From X23 sp050251575 (GTDB lineage Bacteria > Bacillota > Clostridia > SK-Y3), in NCBI GenBank assembly GCA_050251575.1, contig JBFWMP010000006.1, forward strand, positions 1 to 45,905: a stretch of 45,905 nucleotides of DNA, written 5' to 3'. How positions within the stretch are numbered: position 1 is the stretch's first letter; every line of letters begins with the position of its first letter. The position numbers and the translations under genes were made by a program. This document shows, piece after piece, positions 32,028 to 40,066 of the stretch. The notes beneath the pieces are model-generated. The model had not been told where the DNA came from. It searched no databases and worked only from the letters and a program-made list of their open reading frames with translations.

Positions 32028-32159
32028 AGTGAAAATAAGCAAAAGAAACTCAAGATGTCATCCTGAACGTAAGTGAAGGATCTTAGCACTTAAGCAACTT
32101 TTAAGATTCTTCATTTCACTTTGTTTCATTCAGAATGACAGAATACGGACTTTATCAGT
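32028..32159. repeat. Palindromic intergenic repeat, full copy 3
   Basis: The core, 32056-32140, differs from the copy at 2209-2293 by one base in 85, and flanks such as AAGCAAAAG and GGACTTTATCAGT are shared in the same orientation. The near-identity over 30 kb points to recent movement or gene conversion. It divides the dehydrogenase from the aldolase gene. Confidence 0.85.
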
Positions 32160-32236
32160 ACGCTTGAACTGTCCTATTATTTAAATATATTGTTTAGTCA
32201 GAAGAAAATCAATTAAAGAAAAGAGGAAATATTACT

Positions 32237-33073
32237 ATGGCAATGTTAGGAAAATCGGTAAGAATGAGTAGATTGATAAATCCAAAAAGTAATAAGATGA
32301 TGGCGATAACAGTTGATCATGCAATTTCAAGAGGAATTGCACCTATGAAAGGGTTAATGCCCATTCAAGACACTATAAATAAAATCTTAATAGGAAGACC
32401 GGAAGCATTAACAATGACAAAAGGTATTGCAGAGCACTGTATGTGGGAAAACGCCGGTAAGGCTTCTATTCTATTAAAATGTTCTAGTTATTCGCCGGTA
32501 CATCCAACATATGATATTGCCTTCGGTACTGTTGATGAAGCAATACGTATGGGGGCTGATGCTGTCTCTATTGGTGCAATGACATTAGGAGATTATCAAG
32601 CCCAACAATTTGCTGAAATTGGAAAATTTTCTGAAGAATGTATGTCGAAAGGCATGCCATTGATTGGGCATGTTTATCCAAAAGGTGAAAGTGTTCCTAA
32701 AGATAAACAAACTACGTGGGAAAACATCGCTTATTGTTGTAGAAGTGCTGCAGAGTTAGGAATTGATATTATCAAGACAACTTACACCGGAAATCCGGAA
32801 AGCATGGCAAAAGTTGTTGAGTGTTGTCCTGCAAGAGTAGTTATTCAAGGTGGCGACGCTTGTGAGACACTTGATGATTATTTAAATATGACAAGAGATG
32901 CAATGGATTGTGGTGTTGGAGGAGTTACAATGGGTCGTTTTGTTTGGGATTACAAAGATATTTCAGCATTAGTTGTTGCATTACGATATATTATTCACGA
33001 AGGATATAGTGTTAAAGAAACAAAAGAATTATTGGTTCAATTAGAAAATGATAAAAACTATGATGCGTTTTAA
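32237..33073 (+). CDS. Class I aldolase of the DhnA/LsrF type
   Basis: A 278-residue TIM-barrel lyase of the DeoC/FbaB/LacD superfamily. The start MAITVDHAISRGIAPMKGL, the middle PLIGHVYPKGES, the Schiff-base region IDIIKTTYTGNPE with its Lys, and the phosphate-binding VVIQGGDAC and GGVTMGRFVWDYKD loops are visible. Relatives include class I fructose-bisphosphate aldolase, sulfofructose-phosphate and tagatose-bisphosphate aldolases, LsrF, and the archaeal aminoshikimate-route enzyme. Next to an FGGY kinase it probably splits or rearranges a phosphorylated ketose, with DHAP as one product. GAGGAAA precedes the ATG, and the kinase starts 34 bases after. Confidence 0.85.
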   Translation: MAMLGKSVRMSRLINPKSNKMMAITVDHAISRGIAPMKGLMPIQDTINKILIGRPEALTMTKGIAEHCMWENAGKASILLKCSSYSPVHPTYDIAFGTVDEAIRMGADAVSIGAMTLGDYQAQQFAEIGKFSEECMSKGMPLIGHVYPKGESVPKDKQTTWENIAYCCRSAAELGIDIIKTTYTGNPESMAKVVECCPARVVIQGGDACETLDDYLNMTRDAMDCGVGGVTMGRFVWDYKDISALVVALRYIIHEGYSVKETKELLVQLENDKNYDAF

Positions 33074-33107
33074 TTATACACGGTAGTTGTATATTAAGGA
33101 GGATAAT

Positions 33108-34625
33108 TTGCATAGTTACTTATTAGGAATAGATATTGGTACCAGCAGCACTAAGGTTGCGGTGCTTAGAACAGATGGCTCTCTGGTTGCAATAGAAAGG
33201 CAGGAACATTCTATTCTTACCCCGCATGAAGGATGGGCTGAGATTTCTATTAATGATGTATGGAACGAATTCTTATTTTTGTTGAAGAAGATTGCCGATA
33301 CTTCGAAGATAGATTTGAAAGCAGTGAAAGCAATAGGTATAAGTTGTTTATGTCCGGGCTTAATGGCTTTTGACAAAGATGGAGAACCTTTAGTAAACCC
33401 GATTATCTTTATGGATAGAAGAAGCAGTGAAGAAGTAGGCATAATAAGAGATAAAATAGCCGAAGATGATTTATCCAAAATATCCGGCAACAAATTAATG
33501 CCTGGAGCATGCTCGGTTACCAGCATGCTTTGGATAAAAAGGAATCAGCGAGAAGTTTATAAAAGCACAAAGTATTTCGGCCATATTAATACATTCTTTA
33601 TTCATAAGCTGACGGGCAAATTCGGAATGGACTATACCAACGCATCTTATACGGGTTTATTTGAAACTGCGGGAGGGCAAAAGTGGGATGAAAACATTTG
33701 CAGAACGGTAGATATTGATGTAGAAAAACTTCCGCCTCTGATTTCATCTGATGCAGTCGCAGGGGAACTAATATCCGAAGACGTGATGGCAATCGGACTT
33801 TCAAGGGGCACTCCGGTTGCTATGGGAGGGGCAGATACAGCTTGCTCTGCATTAGCAGTAGGAGTAATAGACCATAATCAGGTTTTCGAATCGGTAGGTA
33901 CTACAAACGTAATTACTGTTTGCTCTGAAAGACCAAAGTTTGATACCCGTTTTATGAATAGGTGTCATGTAATTAAAGATAGGTGGCTTTATCATGGAGC
34001 AATGTCAAGTACAGGTGCTTCATTAAAATGGTTTAGAGATGAATTTTGCACGGATTTAATACTGCAAGAAGAAAAGACGGGAGTAAGCGCATATCAAGAG
34101 ATGGATGAACTTGTTTGTAAATCTGTACCTGGAGCCAATGGGATAATATTTTTACCGTATTTATCTGGGGAAAGGACACCCGTATGGGATCCTAACGCTA
34201 GAGGAGTATTTTTTGGGCTCACTCTACAGTCGAGAAAATCAGATGTAGTTCGTGCCATCTTAGAAGGCTGCGGATATGGATTGAAGCAAATTATTGAGAT
34301 AGCTGAAAAGAGGACAGAAAAGAAGATTAATGAGTTTGTATCCATTGGCGGTGGTGCCAAGAGCAAGGTCTGGGGACAGATAAAGTCAGATATAACGGGT
34401 AAAACTATTAAAGCACTAGACTTTAATGATGCGGCGGTAATAGGAGCAATGCTTTTAGCGGGATTAGCGGCAGGAATTTACAAAAGTCCGTTTGAAGCTC
34501 AGTCAAACATCAGTAAGAATATCTATAGAACTTTCCATCCGCAACAACAATATCAACAAGTTTATGAGAGTAGATTCGAAATATACAAATCTTTATATCC
34601 AAATCTAAAAGAGTTATATGTTTAA
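33108..34625 (+). CDS. FGGY-family carbohydrate kinase
   Basis: A 505-residue two-domain ATP-dependent sugar kinase. The first domain opens LLGIDIGTSSTKVAVL (phosphate 1), and HEGWAEISINDVW is the usual xylulokinase-like turn; the second contains GGADTACSALAVG, SVGTTNVITV and FVSIGGGAKSKVWGQIKSD (adenosine motif), with ALDFNDAAVIGAMLLAG near the end. Substrates of the family range over ketopentoses, glycerol, erythritol, apulose and the signal DPD (LsrK). TTG at 33108 follows AAGGAGG; TTG at 33087 has no such site. It is paired with the aldolase upstream; substrate unknown. Confidence 0.9.
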   Translation: MHSYLLGIDIGTSSTKVAVLRTDGSLVAIERQEHSILTPHEGWAEISINDVWNEFLFLLKKIADTSKIDLKAVKAIGISCLCPGLMAFDKDGEPLVNPIIFMDRRSSEEVGIIRDKIAEDDLSKISGNKLMPGACSVTSMLWIKRNQREVYKSTKYFGHINTFFIHKLTGKFGMDYTNASYTGLFETAGGQKWDENICRTVDIDVEKLPPLISSDAVAGELISEDVMAIGLSRGTPVAMGGADTACSALAVGVIDHNQVFESVGTTNVITVCSERPKFDTRFMNRCHVIKDRWLYHGAMSSTGASLKWFRDEFCTDLILQEEKTGVSAYQEMDELVCKSVPGANGIIFLPYLSGERTPVWDPNARGVFFGLTLQSRKSDVVRAILEGCGYGLKQIIEIAEKRTEKKINEFVSIGGGAKSKVWGQIKSDITGKTIKALDFNDAAVIGAMLLAGLAAGIYKSPFEAQSNISKNIYRTFHPQQQYQQVYESRFEIYKSLYPNLKELYV

Positions 34626-34628
34626 TTT

Positions 34629-34660
34629 AGAAAGTACTGCTAGCTAACAGCAGTATTTCT
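34629..34660 (+). terminator. Hairpin after kinase gene
   Basis: AGAAA-g-TACTGCT pairs with AGCAGTATTTCT (one bulged G), loop AGCTAAC. No U-tract follows, so it may terminate weakly or protect the mRNA end. Confidence 0.5.
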
Positions 34661-34739
34661 ATAAATCTATCATACATACTAAATATACAAAAAGGGTTAT
34701 TGTTAAAAAAATATTTTATGCAAATTACCCAAAAAGGTA

Positions 34740-34768
34740 TAGACATCAATCAGTTAATTGTGTATAAT
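34740..34768 (+). promoter_or_regulatory. Promoter of the second catabolic operon
   Basis: TAGACA, 17-base spacer, TATAAT, about 100 bases before the second RpiR-type gene. No TGAAA-N-TTTCA dyad as clear as the one at 29.95 kb was found here. Confidence 0.65.
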
Positions 34769-34864
34769 GAAAATAGTTAATGAAACTTGTTTCGTAAATT
34801 TATATATAAAAGAGGAACAGATTCCAATCCGGTAACTTATCTAACTAACAATCAGGAGGAATAC

Positions 34865-35746
34865 ATGAACGAAAAAGACATATCTTTACCAATTGAAATA
34901 GACCAAACTGAGTATCTTAGCAGAATAAGGAACCACTATTCACTTCTGAGTGACTCAGAAAAAAGGATAGCAAACTTTATATTACAGAGTAAAACCAGTA
35001 TTGTAGATATTCCTATCAAAGAACTTGCAAAGAAAACAGACTCAAGCCCTGCCACTATCATAAGATTTTGCCAAGCGCTTGGATTTAAAGGATATGCGGA
35101 GCTTAAGTTCTATATAGAAAGAGAGCTATTATCCCCATTTGGTGAAAAAGAAGGAATCAATCAAAATGACTCAATTAAAGTGTTAAAACAAAAAATATTT
35201 CAATTTCAAAAGCAAGTCATTGATGATACCTTAATGGTTTTAAATGATGAGGAGATAGAGAAAGCAATTGATGCTATTCTAAAGGCACAAAAGATAGTGC
35301 TGTATGGTGAGGGAGGCTCCGGAACCATTGCATTAACGGCATTCCATATATTTGCACAAATCGGGTTACCTTGTCAAGCCCACAATGATGCTTTCTTGCA
35401 GGTAATGTCTGCATCTCAGCTAAAAAAGGGAGATGTTGCAATCGGGATAGCGCACAGTGGAAGGATTATCAATACTATGGATGCACTGAAATTAGCGAAA
35501 GAGCAAGGTGCAACAACGATATGTATTACAGGTTATGCAAATTCACCGGTTACGGAGTATTCAGACATTGTACTTTACACAAGTTCAAAATCTTCAAGCA
35601 CATTAAGTGATATGCCTGCTGCTCGGATTAGTGAGTTAAACGTAATCAGTGTTTTACAGCTAGGTGTTGTTGCTAAAAACTATGATAAATCTATCAGCAG
35701 TGCAAAGAAAGCAAAACAAGCATTTAAATTAAAAAGAACATATTAA
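34865..35746 (+). CDS. RpiR/MurR-family regulator 2
   Basis: A 293-residue regulator with an N-terminal helix-turn-helix (LLSDSEKRIANFIL, SPATIIRFCQALGFKGYAE) and a C-terminal SIS domain (VLYGEGGSGTIALTAFHIF, GIAHSGRIINTMDAL). ATG at 34865 follows CAGGAGG; upstream in-frame starts lack a site. It precedes the transketolase, SDR and TRAP genes, probably as one operon. Having its own promoter and a sister regulator 4.8 kb upstream, it may sense a different phosphosugar of the same pathway, or the two may act together. Confidence 0.92.
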   Translation: MNEKDISLPIEIDQTEYLSRIRNHYSLLSDSEKRIANFILQSKTSIVDIPIKELAKKTDSSPATIIRFCQALGFKGYAELKFYIERELLSPFGEKEGINQNDSIKVLKQKIFQFQKQVIDDTLMVLNDEEIEKAIDAILKAQKIVLYGEGGSGTIALTAFHIFAQIGLPCQAHNDAFLQVMSASQLKKGDVAIGIAHSGRIINTMDALKLAKEQGATTICITGYANSPVTEYSDIVLYTSSKSSSTLSDMPAARISELNVISVLQLGVVAKNYDKSISSAKKAKQAFKLKRTY

Positions 35747-35760
35747 AGGTGGTGTCTTTT

Positions 35761-36603
35761 ATGAAATCTTATACTACACAAGATATAAGATATTTAAAGC
35801 AAAAGGCCAATGTCATAAGGAAAGATATTATTCACATGACACATAAAGCGAAGGCCGGTCATCCAGGAGGATCTCTTTCTGCCACTGATATCGTTGCTGC
35901 TCTATACTTCCACGTTATGAACATTGATCCTCAGAATCCGGAGTGGGAAGACAGAGATCGCTTTATCTTATCAAAAGGGCATGCATGTCCTGTCTGGTAT
36001 GCAGCGCTTGCTGAAAAAGGTTATTTTGGCATGGAGCATCTGGATACACTTCGAAAGTTCCACTCAATTCTTCAAGGGCATCCTGACATGAGAAAAACTC
36101 CCGGAATTGATATGACTTCCGGTTCTCTTGGAAATGGTCTGTCACTGGGGATTGGGATTGCCTTAGCGGCTAAGAGAGATAAGCGTAAATATAATGTATA
36201 TGTAATGTTAGGTGATGGTGAGATTCAAGAAGGGATGGTTTGGGAAGCTGCGATGTCGGCAGCTCATTATGGAGTGGATAATATCGTTGCCATTGTTGAT
36301 TATAATGGACTGCAAGTAGATGGTTGGACAAAAGAGGTCATGAGTGTTCATCCGATTGTGGAGAAATGGCAAGCTTTTGGTTGGAATGTAATTGAAATTG
36401 ACGGTCATAATATGAAAGAAATTTTGGATGCATTTCAGGTGGCACATAAGATAAAAGGCCCGGTAGCAATTATCGCTAATACTGTAAAAGGAAAGGGTAT
36501 ATCTTTTATGGAAAATGTAGCCGTGTGGCATGGTTTAGCTCCCAATGATTCAGAAGCAGAACAAGCCTTTAGAGAGTTGGAAAAGGAGGCTGAATTAATA
36601 TGA
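35761..36603 (+). CDS. Transketolase, N-terminal (TPP-binding) subunit
   Basis: A 280-residue half-transketolase with the PP domain: HMTHKAKAGHPGGSLSATDI, ILSKGHACPVWYAAL, the TPP motif VMLGDGEIQEGMVWEAAM ... NG and the IANTVKGKGISFMEN end. ATG at 35761 follows AAAGGTGG. It shares four bases with the C-terminal subunit gene. Split transketolases in sugar islands can be specialised, for example for apulose 4-phosphate or sulfofructose, as well as for general pentose phosphate use; which is true here is not settled. Confidence 0.93.
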   Translation: MKSYTTQDIRYLKQKANVIRKDIIHMTHKAKAGHPGGSLSATDIVAALYFHVMNIDPQNPEWEDRDRFILSKGHACPVWYAALAEKGYFGMEHLDTLRKFHSILQGHPDMRKTPGIDMTSGSLGNGLSLGIGIALAAKRDKRKYNVYVMLGDGEIQEGMVWEAAMSAAHYGVDNIVAIVDYNGLQVDGWTKEVMSVHPIVEKWQAFGWNVIEIDGHNMKEILDAFQVAHKIKGPVAIIANTVKGKGISFMENVAVWHGLAPNDSEAEQAFRELEKEAELI

Positions 36604-37541
36604 AAAATCAGATTGCTACAAGGCAAGCACTTGGTCAAGAGTTGGTTGAGATAGGAAAAGAAAGAAATGATTTTGTAGTAATGGATGCAGATATTGCAAA
36701 ATCCTGTTCTACCGATTTGTTTCACAAAGCATTTCCTGAGAGGTCCTACAACTTTGGCATAGCAGAACAGAACTTTATGGCGATTGCAGCAGGATATGCG
36801 TCGACAGGGACTAAAGTATTTGCAGCGACATATAGTGTATTCGCAAGTATGAGAGCATGTGAACAGATTAGAACGTTTATTTGTTATCCAAAACTCAATG
36901 TGCGTATTATTGCAAGTCATGGTGGATTGCAGGTAGGTGCTGACGGTGCTACACATCAGGCAATAGAAGATATAGGCATTATGAGGTCAATTCCGAACAT
37001 GACCATTATTCAGCCATCTGACGGTATTTCTGCAAGATTGGCCGCCAGAGCGGTAATGGATTATGAGGGTCCGGTTTACATTCGGGTACTGAGAAATCCG
37101 TCACCTATCTTATTTGATCAGGATTATAAGTTTGAGATTGGTAAAGCAGTAGAATTAAAAAATTACGGTACGGATGTTACGCTCATTGGAACCGGAGCGA
37201 TGGTGCTTAAAACAATGGAGGCTGCGGAAATGCTAAAAGAAGAGGGCATTAACGTGAGAGTATTGGAAATCCATACATTAAAGCCGATTGATCAGGAAGC
37301 GGTCTTGAAAGCAGCGAAAGAGACAGGCGGTATCGTAACAGTAGAAGATCACAATATTATCGGAGGTTTGGGAAGTGCTGTCGCGGAGGTTCTAAGTGAA
37401 AACTATCCAGCGATTATGAAGAGAGTAGCTATTCATGATGTATTTGGTGAGTCAGGAGATTCGGAAACTTTATATGAGCATTATGGTATGGGAGTAAAAG
37501 ATATTATCAGTGCTGCAAAAGAAATACTGTCAAAAAGATAA
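36600..37541 (+). CDS. Transketolase, C-terminal subunit
   Basis: A 313-residue subunit holding the Pyr domain and the C-terminal domain. YNFGIAEQNFMAIAAGYA contains the Glu that activates TPP, SHGGLQVGADGATHQAIEDI is the substrate-channel loop, and VEDHNIIGGLGSAVAEVL closes the protein. The ATGA overlap couples it to the N-terminal subunit. Subunit sizes of 280 and 313 are close to those recalled for the apulose-phosphate transketolase AptAB, but also to generic split transketolases. Confidence 0.93.
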   Translation: MKNQIATRQALGQELVEIGKERNDFVVMDADIAKSCSTDLFHKAFPERSYNFGIAEQNFMAIAAGYASTGTKVFAATYSVFASMRACEQIRTFICYPKLNVRIIASHGGLQVGADGATHQAIEDIGIMRSIPNMTIIQPSDGISARLAARAVMDYEGPVYIRVLRNPSPILFDQDYKFEIGKAVELKNYGTDVTLIGTGAMVLKTMEAAEMLKEEGINVRVLEIHTLKPIDQEAVLKAAKETGGIVTVEDHNIIGGLGSAVAEVLSENYPAIMKRVAIHDVFGESGDSETLYEHYGMGVKDIISAAKEILSKR

Positions 37542-37559
37542 TAAAAGGGGGAATGCAGG

Positions 37560-38315
37560 ATGAGTCTTAATGGAAGAGTAGCCATTATAACAGGTTCAGG
37601 GTCAAAGAAAGGAATAGGTAGAGCAATTGCCCTTTGTTTGGCAGAAAAAGGTGCTGATATTGTGATTGCAGATATGAATCCGGAAGGTGCCAAGGAGGTC
37701 GCAGAAGAGGTAAGGGCTTTAGGAAGAAAAGCAATCGCGGTAGTAGCCAATGTTACAGATCAAGATAGTGTTCAGCAAATGGTGGATGAAACCCTGAAAA
37801 CCTTTGGGAAAGTAGATATTCTAGTAAACAATGCCGGAATTACACAGCCTATTACAACACTTGATATGACGCTGGAGGATTGGGAAAGAATCTTAAAAGT
37901 AAATTTGACGGGTACCTTCCTTTGTTCTAAAGCGGTAATGAAGCCAATGATGGAGAAAAAATACGGTAGAATTGTAAACATTAGCTCAGTTTCCGGAAAA
38001 CGTGGAGGTGGAGTCTATGGAGGATCCCATTACTCTGCAGCGAAGGCAGGGATATTAGGTTTTGCTAAAGCACTTGCCAGAGAGGTTGTCGAATATGGAG
38101 TCACCGTAAATAGTGTTGCTCCGGGATTAGTGGCTACCGATATACGTGTTGGTCTTTCGATGGACAAAGAAAGAGCGATATGGGAGACTATTCCTATGAA
38201 ACGACCCGGAACAGCAACAGAAATTGCAGAAACGGTCGCTTTCCTAGCTTCAGAGGGAGCTTCATATATCACAGGAGAAGATATAGATGTAAATGGCGGA
38301 TCACATATGGATTAA
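37560..38315 (+). CDS. Short-chain dehydrogenase/reductase
   Basis: A 251-residue SDR of the classical FabG-like type. It has the nucleotide motif TGSGSKKGIGRAIAL (an expanded TGxxxGIG loop), an acidic residue in ADMNPEG after strand 2 that favours NAD, VNNAGIT, the catalytic Ser in NISSVSG and the YSAAK Tyr-Lys pair. GGGGGAA precedes the ATG; it is 18 bases after the transketolase genes. In this context it more likely oxidises a sugar alcohol or sugar than reduces a ketoacyl-ACP. With the MDR enzyme at 30.9 kb it gives the island two dehydrogenases. Confidence 0.9.
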   Translation: MSLNGRVAIITGSGSKKGIGRAIALCLAEKGADIVIADMNPEGAKEVAEEVRALGRKAIAVVANVTDQDSVQQMVDETLKTFGKVDILVNNAGITQPITTLDMTLEDWERILKVNLTGTFLCSKAVMKPMMEKKYGRIVNISSVSGKRGGGVYGGSHYSAAKAGILGFAKALAREVVEYGVTVNSVAPGLVATDIRVGLSMDKERAIWETIPMKRPGTATEIAETVAFLASEGASYITGEDIDVNGGSHMD

Positions 38316-38367
38316 AACCAAAGGGTTTTAAGATAAAAACTATTCATTTTTAAGGAGGAATTTGTTT

Positions 38368-39444
38368 ATGAGAAAGGGTATCGTAGTAGTTTCAATTCTG
38401 ATGGCATTTGTAATGCTATTCACTGTGGGATGTACCTCAGTAAGTAATCAACCGGCTCCGGCAAAAGAAGAACCTGCCAAAACAGAACCTAGTAAGACAG
38501 AGCCCGCCAAAACAGAAGCTAAAACTGAACAAAAGGCAGAAGTTGTTTTAAAGCTAGGATATGGTGCTCCAACAACGAATCCTCGCCATTTAATAGCTGA
38601 GCAGTATTCAAAGTGGGTTAGTGAGCAAACAAACGGTAAAGTCAAGATCGAATTATATCCGGCAGAGATGTTAGGAACTGACAAGCAAATGGCGGAAGCA
38701 AATGCAATGGGTACCTTGGATATGAGTATCAATGCTCATGGAGTTATTGCAGGTTATGAGCCTAAATTAGCTGCTATTGAACTTCCATTCTTGTTTGATT
38801 CTCCTGAAAAAGTAGGTAAGCTATTAGATGGTCCAATCGGTGAAGAACTTGCAAAGGATCTTCCAGCAAAAGGGATCAGAGTTTTAGCATATTGGGAAAA
38901 TGGTTTAAGACATATTACTAACAATAAGAAAGCAGTTGAAAAGCCTGAAGATTTGAAAGGATTAAAGATAAGAGCACCTGAAAATAAAATGACTCTTGAT
39001 ATATTTAAGGCTTTAGGCGCTAGTCCAGCACCTTTGGCATTCCCAGAGTTATACCTTGCATTATCTCAAGGCGTATTTGATGGTCAGGAAAATCCAATCA
39101 CCAATATTCATGCTGCAAAGTTTGACGAAGTTCAAAAATATATTTCTATCACAAATCATAAATATGAAAGTTGTCCTCTTATCGTAAGTGAAAAAGTATG
39201 GAGTAAGTTACCGGCAGATGTTCAAAAGGTATTAAAAGAAGGTGCAGTAAAATTTGCACAAGAGCATAGAAAAATGATTCAAGATAGTGAAGCAAAGTTA
39301 CTTGCAGAGCTAGAATCAAAAGGAATGAAGGTCAGCAAGCCTGACTTAAAGCCATTCCAAGATGCTACGAAGCCTGTATATACTGCATGGGAAGCTACAT
39401 TAGGAAAAGAATTAATTCAAAAGATCCAAGAAGCTGTAAAATAA
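38368..39444 (+). CDS. dctP: TRAP transporter substrate-binding lipoprotein (DctP type)
   Basis: A 358-residue lipoprotein. Its signal ends at VGC (Cys about 19), then comes a flexible Pro/Lys/Glu/Thr linker with repeats of KTEPAKTE type, and the DctP fold. Family features are LGTDKQMAEANAMGTLDM, the PFLFDSPEKVGKLL helix, LKGLKIRAPENKM with the Arg that in this family usually holds a substrate carboxylate, and ALSQGVFDGQENPI. ATG at 38368 is nine bases after GGAGG. The Arg argues for an acidic ligand such as a sugar acid, although the catabolic genes also fit a polyol. A perfect hairpin follows the gene. Confidence 0.94.
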   Translation: MRKGIVVVSILMAFVMLFTVGCTSVSNQPAPAKEEPAKTEPSKTEPAKTEAKTEQKAEVVLKLGYGAPTTNPRHLIAEQYSKWVSEQTNGKVKIELYPAEMLGTDKQMAEANAMGTLDMSINAHGVIAGYEPKLAAIELPFLFDSPEKVGKLLDGPIGEELAKDLPAKGIRVLAYWENGLRHITNNKKAVEKPEDLKGLKIRAPENKMTLDIFKALGASPAPLAFPELYLALSQGVFDGQENPITNIHAAKFDEVQKYISITNHKYESCPLIVSEKVWSKLPADVQKVLKEGAVKFAQEHRKMIQDSEAKLLAELESKGMKVSKPDLKPFQDATKPVYTAWEATLGKELIQKIQEAVK

Positions 39445-39472
39445 GATAGACTTGGAATAATGAATGGCTGAA

Positions 39473-39520
39473 CTTAATAATAATGTCTAGGAGAGTTATA
39501 TCCTAGACATTATTATTAAG
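39473..39520 (+). promoter_or_regulatory. 20-bp perfect hairpin between dctP and dctQ
   Basis: Positions 39473-39492 and 39501-39520 are exact inverted repeats with an eight-base loop GAGTTATA. There is no U-tract, and dctQ follows 43 bases later. A stem of this type after a binding-protein gene commonly protects the upstream mRNA from 3' decay and so raises DctP over the membrane subunits. Confidence 0.75.
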
Positions 39521-39563
39521 TATTACTCTAGCCAGATAATATCCGATAGTAGGGGGTAATAGA

Positions 39564-40055
39564 ATGAATAGTTTTATTAGAAAGCTGAGTGATATTACGA
39601 ATTCAATCGCAGTTAAAGTTTCGTTGGTGCTAATAGTCTTATTAACTATATTGACATCGGCAGGCGTAGTATACCGTTATATCTTACAAGCACCTTTGAT
39701 ATGGGTATATGAGACAAGTGTAGTTCTTTTTGCATGGATGATATTTGTAGGAACAAGCATTGCTTTTAAACGACGGGAACATATAAGATTAGAATTTTTA
39801 ATTCATGCACTACCTCATGGTATGAGTAAGATATTAAAAATCATTATTGAACTTATCACTATTGTATTTCTGATATTTGTAATAAAAGAAGGCTTTATAA
39901 TAGTAAAGAATACATGGGCGCAAACCTATAATACCATTAATCTTTCTACAGCCTGGTTCTATTTATCTTTTCCTGTAAGTGCCGTAATTATGGTGATACA
40001 TTTAATTGACGCTATCATAGAGTTATTATTTGAGAAGAAAATTGATATGAATTAA
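39564..40055 (+). CDS. dctQ: TRAP transporter small membrane subunit (DctQ type)
   Basis: A 163-residue protein with four predicted membrane helices. VYRYILQAPLIWVYETSVVLFAWMIFVG and the FKRREHIRLEFLI segment are typical of DctQ. It joins the large subunit DctM in the permease. The ATG is preceded by a GGGGG site, and dctM starts 11 bases after its stop. Confidence 0.9.
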   Translation: MNSFIRKLSDITNSIAVKVSLVLIVLLTILTSAGVVYRYILQAPLIWVYETSVVLFAWMIFVGTSIAFKRREHIRLEFLIHALPHGMSKILKIIIELITIVFLIFVIKEGFIIVKNTWAQTYNTINLSTAWFYLSFPVSAVIMVIHLIDAIIELLFEKKIDMN

Positions 40056-40066
40056 GGAGTGAAGTC

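Noticed and set aside
31955..32236. Insertion sequence between dehydrogenase and aldolase
   Set aside because: Only a non-coding palindromic repeat and a GGGGACGGTT fragment are there; no transposase frame.
35761..38315. Sulfoquinovose (sulfo-transketolase) pathway
   Set aside because: A split transketolase is present but no sulfoquinovosidase, SQ isomerase, sulfoerythrose isomerase or sulfolactaldehyde enzyme is seen; kept only as an outside option.
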